From NCBI GenBank assembly GCA_900551115.1, contig URUY01000029.1, forward strand, positions 1 to 41,634: a stretch of 41,634 nucleotides of DNA, given 5' to 3'. The notes under the pieces are model-generated. The model saw only the letters and a list, made by a program, of their open reading frames with translations, did no database searches and was not told where the DNA came from. Of this stretch, positions 1 to 7,685 are shown one piece after another; within the stretch, counting starts at the first letter, position 1, and each line of letters begins with the position of its first letter. The stretch is from an uncultured Lachnospiraceae bacterium (lineage in GTDB: Bacteria; Bacillota; Clostridia; Lachnospirales; Lachnospiraceae). Made by a program: the position numbers and the translations under genes.

Positions 1-57
1 AGACTGGCGGGATTGATTTCCGATCTGGTCGCCGGTACGTATGTACGCAGCGATTGA
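1..57 (+). CDS. C-terminal end of an unidentified protein (partial)
   Basis: Frame 1 is open from the window edge and stops at TGA 55-57. It gives 18 residues ending DLVAGTYVRSD. The 'DL-AGT-V' wording resembles the end of RDD-family membrane proteins, but the piece is far too short to assign. It could be the last gene left of the mobilizable element or part of that element. No gene follows it for about 550 bases. Confidence 0.35.
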   Translation, partial: RLAGLISDLVAGTYVRSD

Positions 58-106
58 CCCTGTTACCTCATATATTGTAGAGGCGCTTCATTTGGATAAA
101 GTGGTC

Positions 107-233
107 GTGCCCATTTTGGGTACACCTATTTTGATGTGTAAAAGTGGTTATGGATATTTTGTCCACCACCAGAACCGTGAAATTCTTCGCGCTTTTGTGC
201 TGTGAAGTAGGTGTGGTCATTTTGACCACACCT
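107..233. repeat. Series of hairpins with ATTTTG in or near the loop
   Basis: Four ATTTTG blocks (113-118, 128-133, 156-161, 219-224) each sit at the centre of an inverted repeat. The strongest is 209-233, with two perfect 11-base arms around TTT. The one at 144-169 has GTGG/CCAC outer arms and a second inner stem. The one at 107-123 has 7 pairs including a wobble. On the other strand the units read as a recurring CAAAAT motif. The array lies in the non-coding stretch upstream of the mobilization genes, where an origin of transfer or a recombinase/relaxase binding region would be expected. Its function is inferred from position only. Confidence 0.6.
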
Positions 234-498
234 GAAGCGGTCAGTAAAAGCGGTGATTTTGCAGGCATATTTTAGAGCAATCTCAAAACAGCGAAATGTT
301 TCTCTTTTATCCGTATACAGTTCGCCGGATGGCGGCTCACGGAACGACGTACAGATTGCAGCATTTTGTGACAATACAGCCCGAACAGTGAAAAGTCCCG
401 CATTTCTGTGAAGTCGAATATTCCGCCGTTGACCAACGATACGCAGGGAATCATTTCTATCGCAAAACAGCATTTGCACAAATTTCACCATTGACCAA

Positions 499-533
499 AG
501 CCGGTGCGCTCCCCAGCGTAGCCGGTTCTTTTT
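499..533. other. Hairpin upstream of the mobilization genes (oriT or terminator candidate)
   Basis: CCGG at 501-504 pairs with CCGG at 522-525, and CGCT (507-510) pairs with AGCG (515-518) around a CCCC loop. A short T-run follows (529-533). In MobV systems the nick site lies next to a hairpin just upstream of the relaxase gene, so this is one oriT candidate. A rho-independent terminator for upstream transcription fits equally well. The rest of 234-609 holds nothing else I can name; the long minus-strand frame there has no recognisable protein. Confidence 0.4.
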
Positions 534-609
534 ATGACGCAACCGAAAATCATGTTTTATCTATCAAGTGACAAAGGGCTTCACTTGCGAAAATGGAGGA
601 ATATATTTT

Positions 610-828
610 ATGAAGTCAAGTATCCGAAACGAAATCAAGGCGCAGATCATCCGCGCCGGTTACACCATGCAGGAAGTCGTTGACCAGCTGCACGATGAGT
701 ATGGGTGGAGCGACAGCGTATCCAATCTTTCCGGAAAATTGCAGCGGGAATCGCTGCGGTATCGGGAGGCCGTGGAGTTGGCTGACGTGCTGGGATATGA
801 CATTGTCTGGCAGAAACGGAGGGATTGA
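610..828 (+). CDS. Small relaxase-associated DNA-binding-like protein
   Basis: A 72-residue protein beginning MKSSIRNEIKAQI. ATG 610 was chosen over the upstream in-frame ATG at 568 because a GGAGGA ribosome site lies at 596-601. The sequence 'AQIIRAGYTMQEVVDQL' followed by 'SVSNLSGKL' has the pattern of a Cro/Xre-like helix-turn-helix, and such small proteins often precede relaxase genes. Its stop overlaps the TTG just before the relaxase ATG, so the two genes are translationally linked. The likely role is an accessory or regulator of mobilization, inferred from context. No family name can be given with certainty. Confidence 0.75.
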   Translation: MKSSIRNEIKAQIIRAGYTMQEVVDQLHDEYGWSDSVSNLSGKLQRESLRYREAVELADVLGYDIVWQKRRD

Positions 829-830
829 GT

Positions 831-1817
831 ATGGAAAAAGCACAATACGCGATTATGCGATTTGCCAAATATAAGGGGCCTGAAATCGGCAATATCGAGG
901 CCCATAACGAGCGCACAAAGGAAAAGTACGCCAGTAATCCCGATGTGGATACCAGCCGAAGCAAGTACAACTTCCATCTGGTCAAACCGCCCGGCAAGTA
1001 CCGGGCCGAGTCAGAGAGGCAAATTGCCGCTGCCGGATGCCGTACCCGGAAAGACAGTATCCGTATGATCGAGACGCTGTTCACAGCCAGCCCGGAGTTC
1101 TTTAAGGGAAAGAAACGGGCGGAAATTCGGGTATTTTTCGAGGAAGCTCTGCACTTTTTGGAACAGCATCAGTCCAAAGAGACAATTATATCCGCCGTGG
1201 TGCATATGGACGAGAAAACGCCCCATATGCACCTTTGTTTTGTCCCTTTGACGGAGGATGGCAGGCTCAGCGCCAAAGACATCATGGGCAATAAAAAGAA
1301 GCTGACCTGGTGGCAGGATGAGTTTTGGAAACACATGGTCAAGAAGTTTCCAGATTTGGAGCGTGGCGAGAGCGCCAGCCTGACCGGGCGCGACCATATC
1401 CCGCCCCGCGTATTTAAGGAGATGACCAGACTGACCAAACAGAAAAGCAAACTGGAGGATCTGCTCACTGGAATCAATCCCTTTAACGCCAAAAGCCGGG
1501 CGGAGGAAATCTGCAAGATTCTGGATACCTATATTCCCAGCGTGGAGAAGATGGACACACTGCTGCGGAAATATGGCGTAGCCTTCACGAAAACAGCATC
1601 CGAAAACAAAAAGTTGAAAACGAAAAATGCCGAACTGGAAGAATCTCTTGCATCGGCGCAGAAGGTCAGCACCCTAAAGCAGATCGAAGACCTCAAGCTG
1701 CGGCGCGACTATGACAGTGCCGTGGCGATTTTGGAACAGATACCGGCAGAAGTTTTGAACATCTATGCGCAGAGCAGCCATAGAGGAAAGGAGCGGCCTA
1801 TTGAGCAAAGTTTATGA
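831..1817 (+). CDS. MobV/Pre-type relaxase (plasmid recombination enzyme family)
   Basis: A 328-residue protein that would nick one strand at an origin of transfer and stay bound to its 5' end during mobilization. The signature H-x-D-E-x2-P-H-x-H is present as HMDEKTPHMH (His125, Asp127, Glu128, His132, His134), the metal-binding motif of the MobV family (Mob_Pre). The N-terminal part has the family wording 'MRFAKYKGPEIG..EAHNER'. The C-terminal third (about residues 225-300) is charged and helical, probably coiled coil. At 328 residues it is shorter than plasmid MobV proteins but the catalytic domain is complete. ATG 831 was preferred to the TTG at 825 because CGGAGGG lies 7 bases upstream. 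It overlaps the next small gene. It depends on a helper conjugative element, since no transfer apparatus is encoded nearby. Confidence 0.93.
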   Translation: MEKAQYAIMRFAKYKGPEIGNIEAHNERTKEKYASNPDVDTSRSKYNFHLVKPPGKYRAESERQIAAAGCRTRKDSIRMIETLFTASPEFFKGKKRAEIRVFFEEALHFLEQHQSKETIISAVVHMDEKTPHMHLCFVPLTEDGRLSAKDIMGNKKKLTWWQDEFWKHMVKKFPDLERGESASLTGRDHIPPRVFKEMTRLTKQKSKLEDLLTGINPFNAKSRAEEICKILDTYIPSVEKMDTLLRKYGVAFTKTASENKKLKTKNAELEESLASAQKVSTLKQIEDLKLRRDYDSAVAILEQIPAEVLNIYAQSSHRGKERPIEQSL

Positions 1818-1998
1818 TGATCCGAAATATAATGCGGCATTTGACCGCTGTGTTGATGTGATGGCGCGGCTGTTGCAGAAGTACGGGCCACAGCTGTTGG
1901 GGCAGATGCAGGAGACTGAGAAGGATGGCCGTACACAGTCTGCGGCATCAGGAAAGCAACCCGTTCCTGTGTATCAGGAATTTGACAAAGCCGCTTGA
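1801..1998 (+). CDS. Small hypothetical protein overlapping the relaxase 3' end
   Basis: A 65-residue protein read from TTG 1801, with an AAAGGAG ribosome site at 1787-1793. An ATG at 1765 in the same frame would lie before that site and inside the relaxase gene, so TTG is preferred. The protein begins with 'SKVYDDPKYNAAFDRCVDVMARLL', an amphipathic helical segment, and ends in a polar tail. No family was recognised. Its overlap with the relaxase by 17 bases suggests co-translation and a mobilization-linked or structural role in the element, which is inference only. Confidence 0.6.
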   Translation: MSKVYDDPKYNAAFDRCVDVMARLLQKYGPQLLGQMQETEKDGRTQSAASGKQPVPVYQEFDKAA

Positions 1999-2011
1999 TA
2001 TAAATTAAATT

Positions 2012-2062
2012 TACACGTTGCGTATTTGTTTGGCGTATGCTATAATAAATACGCAACGTGTA
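2012..2062 (+). promoter_or_regulatory. Promoter enclosed in a perfect 16-bp inverted repeat
   Basis: The arms TACACGTTGCGTATTT (2012-2027) and its exact reverse complement (2047-2062) flank 19 bases. Inside lies a good promoter: TTGCGT (2018-2023), 17 bases, then TATAAT (2041-2046) with an upstream TG. The -35 is within the left arm and the right arm starts at the base after the -10. This is the layout expected of an operator for autoregulation by the helix-turn-helix protein encoded next. The right arm is followed by a T-rich run, so a terminator-like hairpin is a second possibility. Confidence 0.8.
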
Positions 2063-2086
2063 TTTTTGCTTTATGGGGTAAATGAA

Positions 2087-2332
2087 ATGGACTGCAAAAC
2101 CAAAATAAAAGAATTGCGGGAAAGCACTGGCATGAATCGCAAGGAATTTTGTAAATATTTTCAGATTCCCTATCGGACTGTGACAGAATGGGAACTGGAT
2201 AACCGCCATGCGCCGGAATATGTACTCCGTTTGTTGGAGTACTACATTCAGAATGAAGGTCTGGCGAAGAAGAAAGTAACGGATGAATGTTTAGAGCTGG
2301 AAGAAAGGGGCGGCCTGCATGAAGAAAACTAA
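2087..2332 (+). CDS. Helix-turn-helix (Xre-like) small regulator
   Basis: An 81-residue protein from ATG 2087; the longer in-frame extension upstream runs through the promoter and is rejected. Residues 1-50 have a helix-turn-helix layout: 'KIKELRESTGMNRKEFCKYF' then 'PYRTVTEWE', where Arg-Thr-Val-x-Glu-Trp-Glu fits a recognition helix of the Cro/Xre type. The C-terminal third is charged. Its 3' end overlaps the recombinase start by 14 bases, so the two are co-translated. By position it would regulate the promoter/inverted repeat directly upstream and hence recombinase expression. That target is inferred. Confidence 0.8.
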   Translation: MDCKTKIKELRESTGMNRKEFCKYFQIPYRTVTEWELDNRHAPEYVLRLLEYYIQNEGLAKKKVTDECLELEERGGLHEEN

Positions 2333-3992
2333 AACAAAATGTTATCTCTACACACGGGTATCTACATCCATGCAGGTGGACGGATATAGTCTGGATGCTC
2401 AGCGAGACAAACTGCGGAAATACGCTGAATACGAAGATATGGTAGTGGCTGGTGAATATTCTGATGAAGGCTTTTCCGGCAAGAATATTCAGGGCAGGCA
2501 CGAATTTCAGCGGATGCTGCAAGACATTCAGGACTGCAAAGACGGTGTGGAATATGTGCTGGTGTTCAAGCTGTCCCGGTTTGGCAGGAATGCCGCTGAC
2601 GTTCTGAATTCCTTGCAGCTGATGCAGGATTTCGGTGTCAATCTGATTTGTGTGGAAGACGGCATTGACAGTTCCAAAGATTCCGGCAAGCTGATGATTT
2701 CTGTCCTTTCTGCGGTGGCAGAGATAGAGCGTGAAAATATTCGGACACAGACGATGGCCGGACGGGAGCAGAAAGCCCGTGAAGGAAAATGGAACGGTGG
2801 CTTTGCCCCTTATGGATACCGCCTTGAAAAAGGCGAACTGTTGATTGCTGAGGATGAAGTGGACGTGATCCGCACCATCTTTGACCGCTATATTCACACC
2901 AACGATGGTGTCAGTGGCGTGGCAAAATATCTGAACCGGCAGGGCTTTGTGAAGAAGTTAAGGCAGAACGGCACCATTCCCGGTTTTTCTGCCAGCTTTG
3001 TGAAGAGTATCATTGATAATCCGGTATATATGGGAAAAATCGCCTATGGCAGACGCCGGACAGAGAAGAAGATCGGCACACGGAATGAGATGCACGTAGT
3101 TGAGCAATCGGAGTTCCCTGTGTACGAGGGGAAGCATGAGGCTATCATTTCAGAAGAAGATTGGAACCTCGCGCAGGAAAAACGGAAAATCAATGCTTAC
3201 CGGCGTGAGAAAGTCAATGACCCTACCCACGCACATATCTTGTCCGGTATTCTGAAATGCCCCTGCTGCGGCAAAAGCCTGTACGGGAATATTGCGAAAG
3301 CCCACAGCAAGGACAAAAAGACCCGCTATTACTATTACTGCAAGAATACGGTGACGCCAACAGGCCACGAGTGTACCTTCCGGCTGAATATTGAGCAGAT
3401 GGAAATGAACCGCATGGTAGCGTCAATCATCTCTGCTATGGTCAGTGACCCACGGTTTGCGGATGCAATCAAGGCGAAAATCGGCTCCGCTGTCGATACG
3501 AACGATTTGGAGAAGCAGCTGGAAGCATTACAGGCGCAGCTTCGGCAGACATTAGGCACAAAGGCCCGACTGGAACGGCAGATGGACGGTTTAGATGTGA
3601 ATGACCCGTATTATGACCGGAAAATTTCTGATTTGCAGCGCCGATATGACGAGCAATATGGCGCAATAGATGAGATTGAAGTCCAGATTGACGATGTGCA
3701 AAGCCAGATACGGAGTATCCGGCAGGAGAAGATTTCGGGTGATAATATCTACCGCCTGTTGCTGGCATTCGATCAGGTCTATGAAGCAGCCTCCGAAGTG
3801 GAGCGGAAGGAGTTCATGCGGGCGTTTATTGAGCGGATTGAGTTATTCCCGGAAAAGCAGCCGGATGGCAACTGGATTAGGAAGATTATCTTCAACTTCC
3901 CTGTCCCGGTGAATGGAACAGAAGTGAAAGAATTGCCCTTGGAAAATGAAACAATAGTCGAGTCAGTAACCCTACTGCATCAGAGAAAGTGA
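2319..3992 (+). CDS. Large serine recombinase (TnpX-like integrase/excisionase)
   Basis: A 557-residue site-specific recombinase that would integrate and excise the element through a covalent serine-DNA intermediate. The N-terminal resolvase domain opens with YLYTRVSTSMQ, with Ser15 as the expected nucleophile, followed by 'GYSLDAQ', 'DEGFSGKN' and 'KLSRFGRNAAD'. A recombinase domain occupies about residues 160-290. A zinc-ribbon begins at Cys314 (CPCC) and continues to 'TGHEC'. A coiled coil covers about residues 390-470, the usual motif controlling integration direction. Length and domain order match the large serine recombinase family. ATG 2319 overlaps the preceding regulator gene. It is the last gene of the element and probably lies next to the right attachment site. 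Confidence 0.95.
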   Translation: MKKTKTKCYLYTRVSTSMQVDGYSLDAQRDKLRKYAEYEDMVVAGEYSDEGFSGKNIQGRHEFQRMLQDIQDCKDGVEYVLVFKLSRFGRNAADVLNSLQLMQDFGVNLICVEDGIDSSKDSGKLMISVLSAVAEIERENIRTQTMAGREQKAREGKWNGGFAPYGYRLEKGELLIAEDEVDVIRTIFDRYIHTNDGVSGVAKYLNRQGFVKKLRQNGTIPGFSASFVKSIIDNPVYMGKIAYGRRRTEKKIGTRNEMHVVEQSEFPVYEGKHEAIISEEDWNLAQEKRKINAYRREKVNDPTHAHILSGILKCPCCGKSLYGNIAKAHSKDKKTRYYYYCKNTVTPTGHECTFRLNIEQMEMNRMVASIISAMVSDPRFADAIKAKIGSAVDTNDLEKQLEALQAQLRQTLGTKARLERQMDGLDVNDPYYDRKISDLQRRYDEQYGAIDEIEVQIDDVQSQIRSIRQEKISGDNIYRLLLAFDQVYEAASEVERKEFMRAFIERIELFPEKQPDGNWIRKIIFNFPVPVNGTEVKELPLENETIVESVTLLHQRK

Positions 3993-4002
3993 GATCACAA
4001 AT

Positions 4003-5079
4003 ATGATTATTTTTCAAACAGATTATCAGGAAATATATAATTATATTATTCATAATTTTCTTGATATAGAGATATTTGATGATAAAGAAGTACTTGAAGA
4101 TACATTGGGTGATATGATAGAGTACCTTCTGCCGAAATATTTATACAGAGAGCAATTTTTTTAATGTAAAAAGGTATTTCAGGAATTATTTGATTGGACA
4201 GAGGATAGTTTTTATCATCAGATGAGCGCGTTTCATGAATTGGTACTGTATCGGTTTATTGAATATATGAAAGATGTGCAAAATGATTGTCCTGACTTTG
4301 AACAAATATATTTTGATGAAAAAATCCGTTTGCTGATAAAAAAGGCTGGCCGGGAGAGAGTTAAGAAAGATGAGGATATCAGCTTGGAAAAATATGCAGA
4401 GGAGTTTTATGATGTTTCCGGTTATTCGGATTTCCTGTTCACAGATACAGATTTTCTCATGATTGATCTTCTTTACAATTATCGGACAACGGTTGATGCA
4501 GGTATGGAAGAAAGGCTGGGTATCAATATTGACTACTATTTTGAATTGCTGCCACGTGATATTCAGGAACGGTATAGGACAAACCACCTTACACTTTCGG
4601 GGGAAGTATCTGCCCTGTTGGATTATATTGAAGACAGGATACAGAATGGAAATTTGTATAAGCTGTTTTGGGAGAAGGATTCTCCGGTCAAAGAAGAACG
4701 TATACAGCTTATTCTGGAAAATATCATGGATGCGTATTTTTATAATCAGGAAATAGAAATTACCAGAGAAGCTTTACTGGGAAGCGGAAGAGTGGATTTC
4801 AAGTTATATAGAAATAGCAGGGAAGATGAAAAAGTCCTGATTGAGATTAAAAGAGCAAGTAGTTCATATTTAAAGAAGGGGTATGAAAACCAACTGACAG
4901 AATATATGCGGTCATCAAAATACAAGAATGCATTCTACCTAATTGCCTGCTTCACGGATGACGAATACGAGAAAAGTGAGCGGTTTATTCGAGAGCATGT
5001 TTATACCGACACTATACAATTATATATTAATATAGCTATATTGGATTTCAGGAAACGAAAAACGGCCTCCATTTCTTAA
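4003..5079 (+). pseudogene. PD-(D/E)XK nuclease-like gene with an in-frame stop
   Basis: One frame runs from ATG 4003 to 5079 (358 codons before the stop) with a single TAA at 4162-4164. The first 53 residues (MIIFQTDYQEIYNYI...) and the part after the stop (KKVFQELFDWTEDSFYHQ...) read as one continuous protein. Near the C-terminus are the PD-(D/E)XK elements: Asp265 in 'GSGRVDFKLY', Glu281-x-Lys283 in 'VLIEIKRASS', then 'ENQLTEYM', a Q-x3-Y helix of RecB-like nucleases. As written, translation gives only a 53-residue peptide or, after re-initiation at ATG 4222, a product lacking the N-terminus but keeping the nuclease motifs. The gene is AT-rich compared with the mobile element next to it. 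A defence or repair role is possible but not shown. Confidence 0.75.
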
Positions 5080-5095
5080 ACAATCAGGAGAAATT

Positions 5096-5678
5096 ATGGA
5101 AAAACGCAAGGCAATTAAGACGACTAAAAAACAAATAGTGGATTATTGGATGGAACATGCAGATGAAGGCGGTTTGAGTGTTGATTTCAGTGAGGCAGAG
5201 CAGCGCTGTTGGCGTTGTGGCTGTGAAAGAGGATTGGAGCGCTGTCATATAGTCCGGCCTCTCGAGGCGGAGAAGATACGCCTTCTGATTTTGTTCTGCT
5301 GTGTAAACGCTGCTATCTGGATAATCCAAATGTAGCGGACCCGGAGATTATGTGGGACTGGCTGCGTGCGCATAAGGTGCCTTTTTATGATATGTTTTGG
5401 CAGATTCAGGGAATGATGGAGTATGAAAAAATCTATGGTGTGTCCGTTCGGAAAGAATTGGCGGAAAGAAATATGGGGGGGCAGATGCTGACACTGAGAT
5501 TCAGGAAATTCTGAAGCAGCAGATAGAAAAGGCAACGTATCATTTTGGTGATCCCCATCTGAATGTTGCAACGATTGCGGGAATATATCGGATGACCTTG
5601 AAAGAATATGACGCACGTCATGGTTTTAAGACAGAGCGTAAGATAAAGCCCTATGTGAAGATGACAGATTTTCTATAG
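5096..5678 (+). pseudogene. HNH endonuclease gene broken by two frameshifts
   Basis: It starts at ATG 5096 with an AGGAGA ribosome site. The first frame encodes 'WRCGCERGLERCHIV', a Cys-x2-Cys then Cys-His, as in HNH nucleases. The match then moves to another frame near 5250-5266 ('GGEDTPSDFVLLCKRC', second Cys pair) and again at a run of seven Gs (5475-5481), after which 'TEIQEILKQQIEKATYHFG' continues to TAG 5676-5678. Both changes equal a loss of one base. The position after the last Cys is Tyr where HNH proteins normally have His ('CKRCY'). The reassembled protein would be about 194 residues. It follows the broken PD-(D/E)XK gene by 16 bases, so both were probably one operon. It is inactive as written unless the sequence contains errors. 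Confidence 0.75.
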
Positions 5679-5851
5679 ATAATTTTGTATAGGTAAATGA
5701 ACAGCATACGGGCTCTTTTTTCTGGCCGGAAAAGTGAAGGAATAAAAGTAAATCTGCATTGTCAGTGGTTCCGCAACATATGATAATCCAAGGGAAGAAG
5801 ACGGAGAATTGTTTGGTGAGAAGGATATCATTAGAACCGGAAGCCTTGTAG

Positions 5852-6774
5852 GTGTGCATACAGAGCGCTGTTCCGCCGCTGATTTTTCAACGACCACCGG
5901 AGGAAGGGCGCAAAATTTTGGAACAGGCACAGAGTACACCGGTATATATGTATCCGGCAGAGATTAAAAGGATGACAGTGGATACGGGCAGGTGGGGGAG
6001 AATTTCGGTTTATATCGTTTTTTCGGAGACATTCAGAAATCCTGCAAATGTGATTTTTTACATCCATGGTGCAGGATGGGTGTTTGGAAGTTTTCATACG
6101 CATGAAAAGCTGGTGCGGGAACTGGCTGCAAGAACCCATTCTGTTCTTGTGTTTCCGGAATATTCCCGTTCTCCGGAGGCAAAATATCCAACGGCTTTAG
6201 AACAGTGTTATCAGGTGCTTGGCATGCTGCCAAGACTGCGCAAAGCTGTAATGTGGAGATGGAACAGAAGACGCTAACGGTTGCAGGGGATAGTGTGGGC
6301 GGTAATATGGCAACGGTGATGACTCTGCTAGCAAAGGAACGGAAGGGACCGCGCATTCAGAAACAGCTTTTGTATTATCCTGTAACGGATGCCTGTTTTC
6401 AAACGTGTTCCTACTGCCAATTTGCAGAAGGTTATTACCTTTACCGTGCCGGAATGATGTGGTTTTGGGATCAATATACCTGTTCGATGAAGGAAAGAAG
6501 TCAGATTGCGGCATCGCCGCTGCGGGCAGACCTGTGCCAACTATCGGGGCTCCCGGATGCTATGATTCTGAATGGCGAAGCGGATGTGCTGCGGGATGAG
6601 GGGGAAGCCTATGCCCGGCGGCTGCGGAAGGCGGGAGTGGGTGTGACGGCTATGAGATTTCAGGGCATGATTCATGATTTTGTAATGCTGAATGCATTAA
6701 ATGAAACGAAAGCCTGCAGAGCAGCAATGGATGTGTCGGTGGAATGGCTGAAGCGAAAGAGTGGCTGTTCATGA
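5852..6774 (+). pseudogene. Alpha/beta hydrolase (hormone-sensitive-lipase-like) with a frameshift
   Basis: Two overlapping frames encode consecutive parts of one esterase. The first (to 6277) carries the oxyanion-hole segment 'YIHGAGWVFGSF' and 'YSRSPEAKYPTALEQ'. The second (in frame from about 6205) carries the nucleophile elbow GDSVGGN, then 'ADVLRDEGEAYA' with the likely catalytic Asp and 'GMIHDF' with the catalytic His. The switch near 6225-6255 equals a one-base deletion. The N-terminal part lacks a convincing start: GTG 5852 has no ribosome site and follows a TAG. All catalytic residues survive in the DNA, so the loss is recent or a sequence error. The natural substrate cannot be told. 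Confidence 0.8.
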
Positions 6775-6822
6775 AAGGAATGCATATCATATAAGAAATA
6801 CTCAGAAAGTGAGTAATCATAG

Positions 6823-7413
6823 ATGAATGTATATCCATCAGAATTCAATGCCAATCGAATGCCTTTAGGCAGTATCAGCCGCAGGGAACAGATGCTTGGC
6901 AATCAGATGCGGCTTTTGTGGGAGCAGCATGTTTACTGGACTAGACTTGTTATCTCCGGTATTGTGTTTCATTCCCCGGATTTGGATGTGTCCAAGGCCA
7001 GACTGCTGCGTAATCCGGGAGATTTTGCGGCAGTATTAAGCCCTTTTTACGGGAAAGCAGCGGCTGCAAGGTTTGCAAGTCTTTTAACCGATCATCTTAC
7101 TATAGCGGCGGAGCTTGTTACTGCCGCAGCAGAAGGCAGGAGTCAGGAGGCGGCTGATGCGGAAAAGCGTTGGTATGATAATGCAGACCGGATTGCAGCG
7201 TTCCTTTCTTCTATCAATCCCCATTGGACGATGCAGGAATGGAGAGAAATGCTGTATAGTCATTTGGATATGACCAAGCAGGAGGCAACAGATTTTATCA
7301 GTGGAAACTATGCAGCGAGTGCGGCTGTTTTTGACCGAATTGAGCGGGAAGCACTTGAAATGGCAGACCGGATGACGGAAGGGATTGTGCAACAGTTCCC
7401 TTTCCTTTTTTGA
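6823..7413 (+). CDS. Conserved helical protein of unknown function
   Basis: A 196-residue protein beginning MNVYPSEFNANRMPLG. It has no signal peptide or membrane segment and is predicted mostly helical, with 'LWEQHVYWTRLVISGIVF', 'LLRNPGDFAAVLSPFYG', 'RWYDNADRIAAFL' and 'HWTMQEWREML' as its most distinctive stretches. I recall similar proteins in Firmicutes databases under the name acetylglutamate kinase. None of the features of that kinase fold (Gly-rich nucleotide loops) are visible, so I do not use that name. The gene stands alone between the broken hydrolase and a strong terminator at 7448. The ribosome site before ATG 6823 is weak. Confidence 0.8.
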   Translation: MNVYPSEFNANRMPLGSISRREQMLGNQMRLLWEQHVYWTRLVISGIVFHSPDLDVSKARLLRNPGDFAAVLSPFYGKAAAARFASLLTDHLTIAAELVTAAAEGRSQEAADAEKRWYDNADRIAAFLSSINPHWTMQEWREMLYSHLDMTKQEATDFISGNYAASAAVFDRIEREALEMADRMTEGIVQQFPFLF

Positions 7414-7447
7414 CAAAGCAGGTGAAACGGAAGCCGGAGCAACATGA

Positions 7448-7471
7448 GGCTGCGTTTTTGCAGCCTTTTTT
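7448..7471 (+). terminator. Rho-independent terminator
   Basis: GGCTGC (7448-7453) pairs with GCAGCC (7460-7465) around GTTTTT and is followed by six Ts. It ends transcription of the gene at 6823-7413 and insulates purC. Confidence 0.9.
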
Positions 7472-7685
7472 GGTTTGGCAAATAATTCCCGGTGATGAAA
7501 AACAGGAATGCTGTACTAAAGTGACGAAATTTTATCTGCGTTTTTTGATTTTTTTGACAAATTGCTATTTTTGAAAAAAAGCTCGCATTTATGCGGAAAA
7601 TGTGGTACATATAAAATATAGCTGGATTGCGGTAACATAGCTGTAACGATTCAGTCAAATTCAAAAACAAAGGAGTTTAGTAAAG

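Larger units (their letters stand above)
58..3992 (+). mobile_element. Small integrative mobilizable element (relaxase plus large serine recombinase)
   Basis: A compact block of same-strand genes holds an accessory protein, a MobV-type relaxase, two small ORFs and a large serine recombinase as the last gene. This resembles the Tn4451/TnpX class, which combines a serine recombinase with a Mob/Pre relaxase and needs a helper conjugation system. No coupling protein or type IV secretion gene is present, so it would be mobilizable and not self-transmissible. No antibiotic-resistance cargo is seen. The limits are approximate: I could not identify matching attachment-site repeats, and the left end may lie before the window. 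The AT-rich gene starting at 4003 lies just 10 bases past the recombinase stop, so the right end is probably close to 3992-4003. Confidence 0.7.

Noticed and set aside
126..542. Long open frame on the minus strand through the non-coding left part of the element
   Set aside because: It has no recognisable protein wording, crosses the hairpin array and the hairpin at 499-533, and its repeated peptides simply reflect the ATTTTG hairpin units.
1..4003. Attachment-site direct repeats for the element
   Set aside because: I compared the sequence after 3992 with the left part by eye and found no convincing shared core beyond a few bases.
6823..7413. Acetylglutamate kinase name for the helical protein
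   Set aside because: No nucleotide-binding Gly-rich loops or amino-acid-kinase motifs are visible; no arginine genes are nearby.
7554..7615. TTGACA as the purC promoter
   Set aside because: No -10 lies at 16-18 bases; the nearest TATAAA is about 50 bases downstream.
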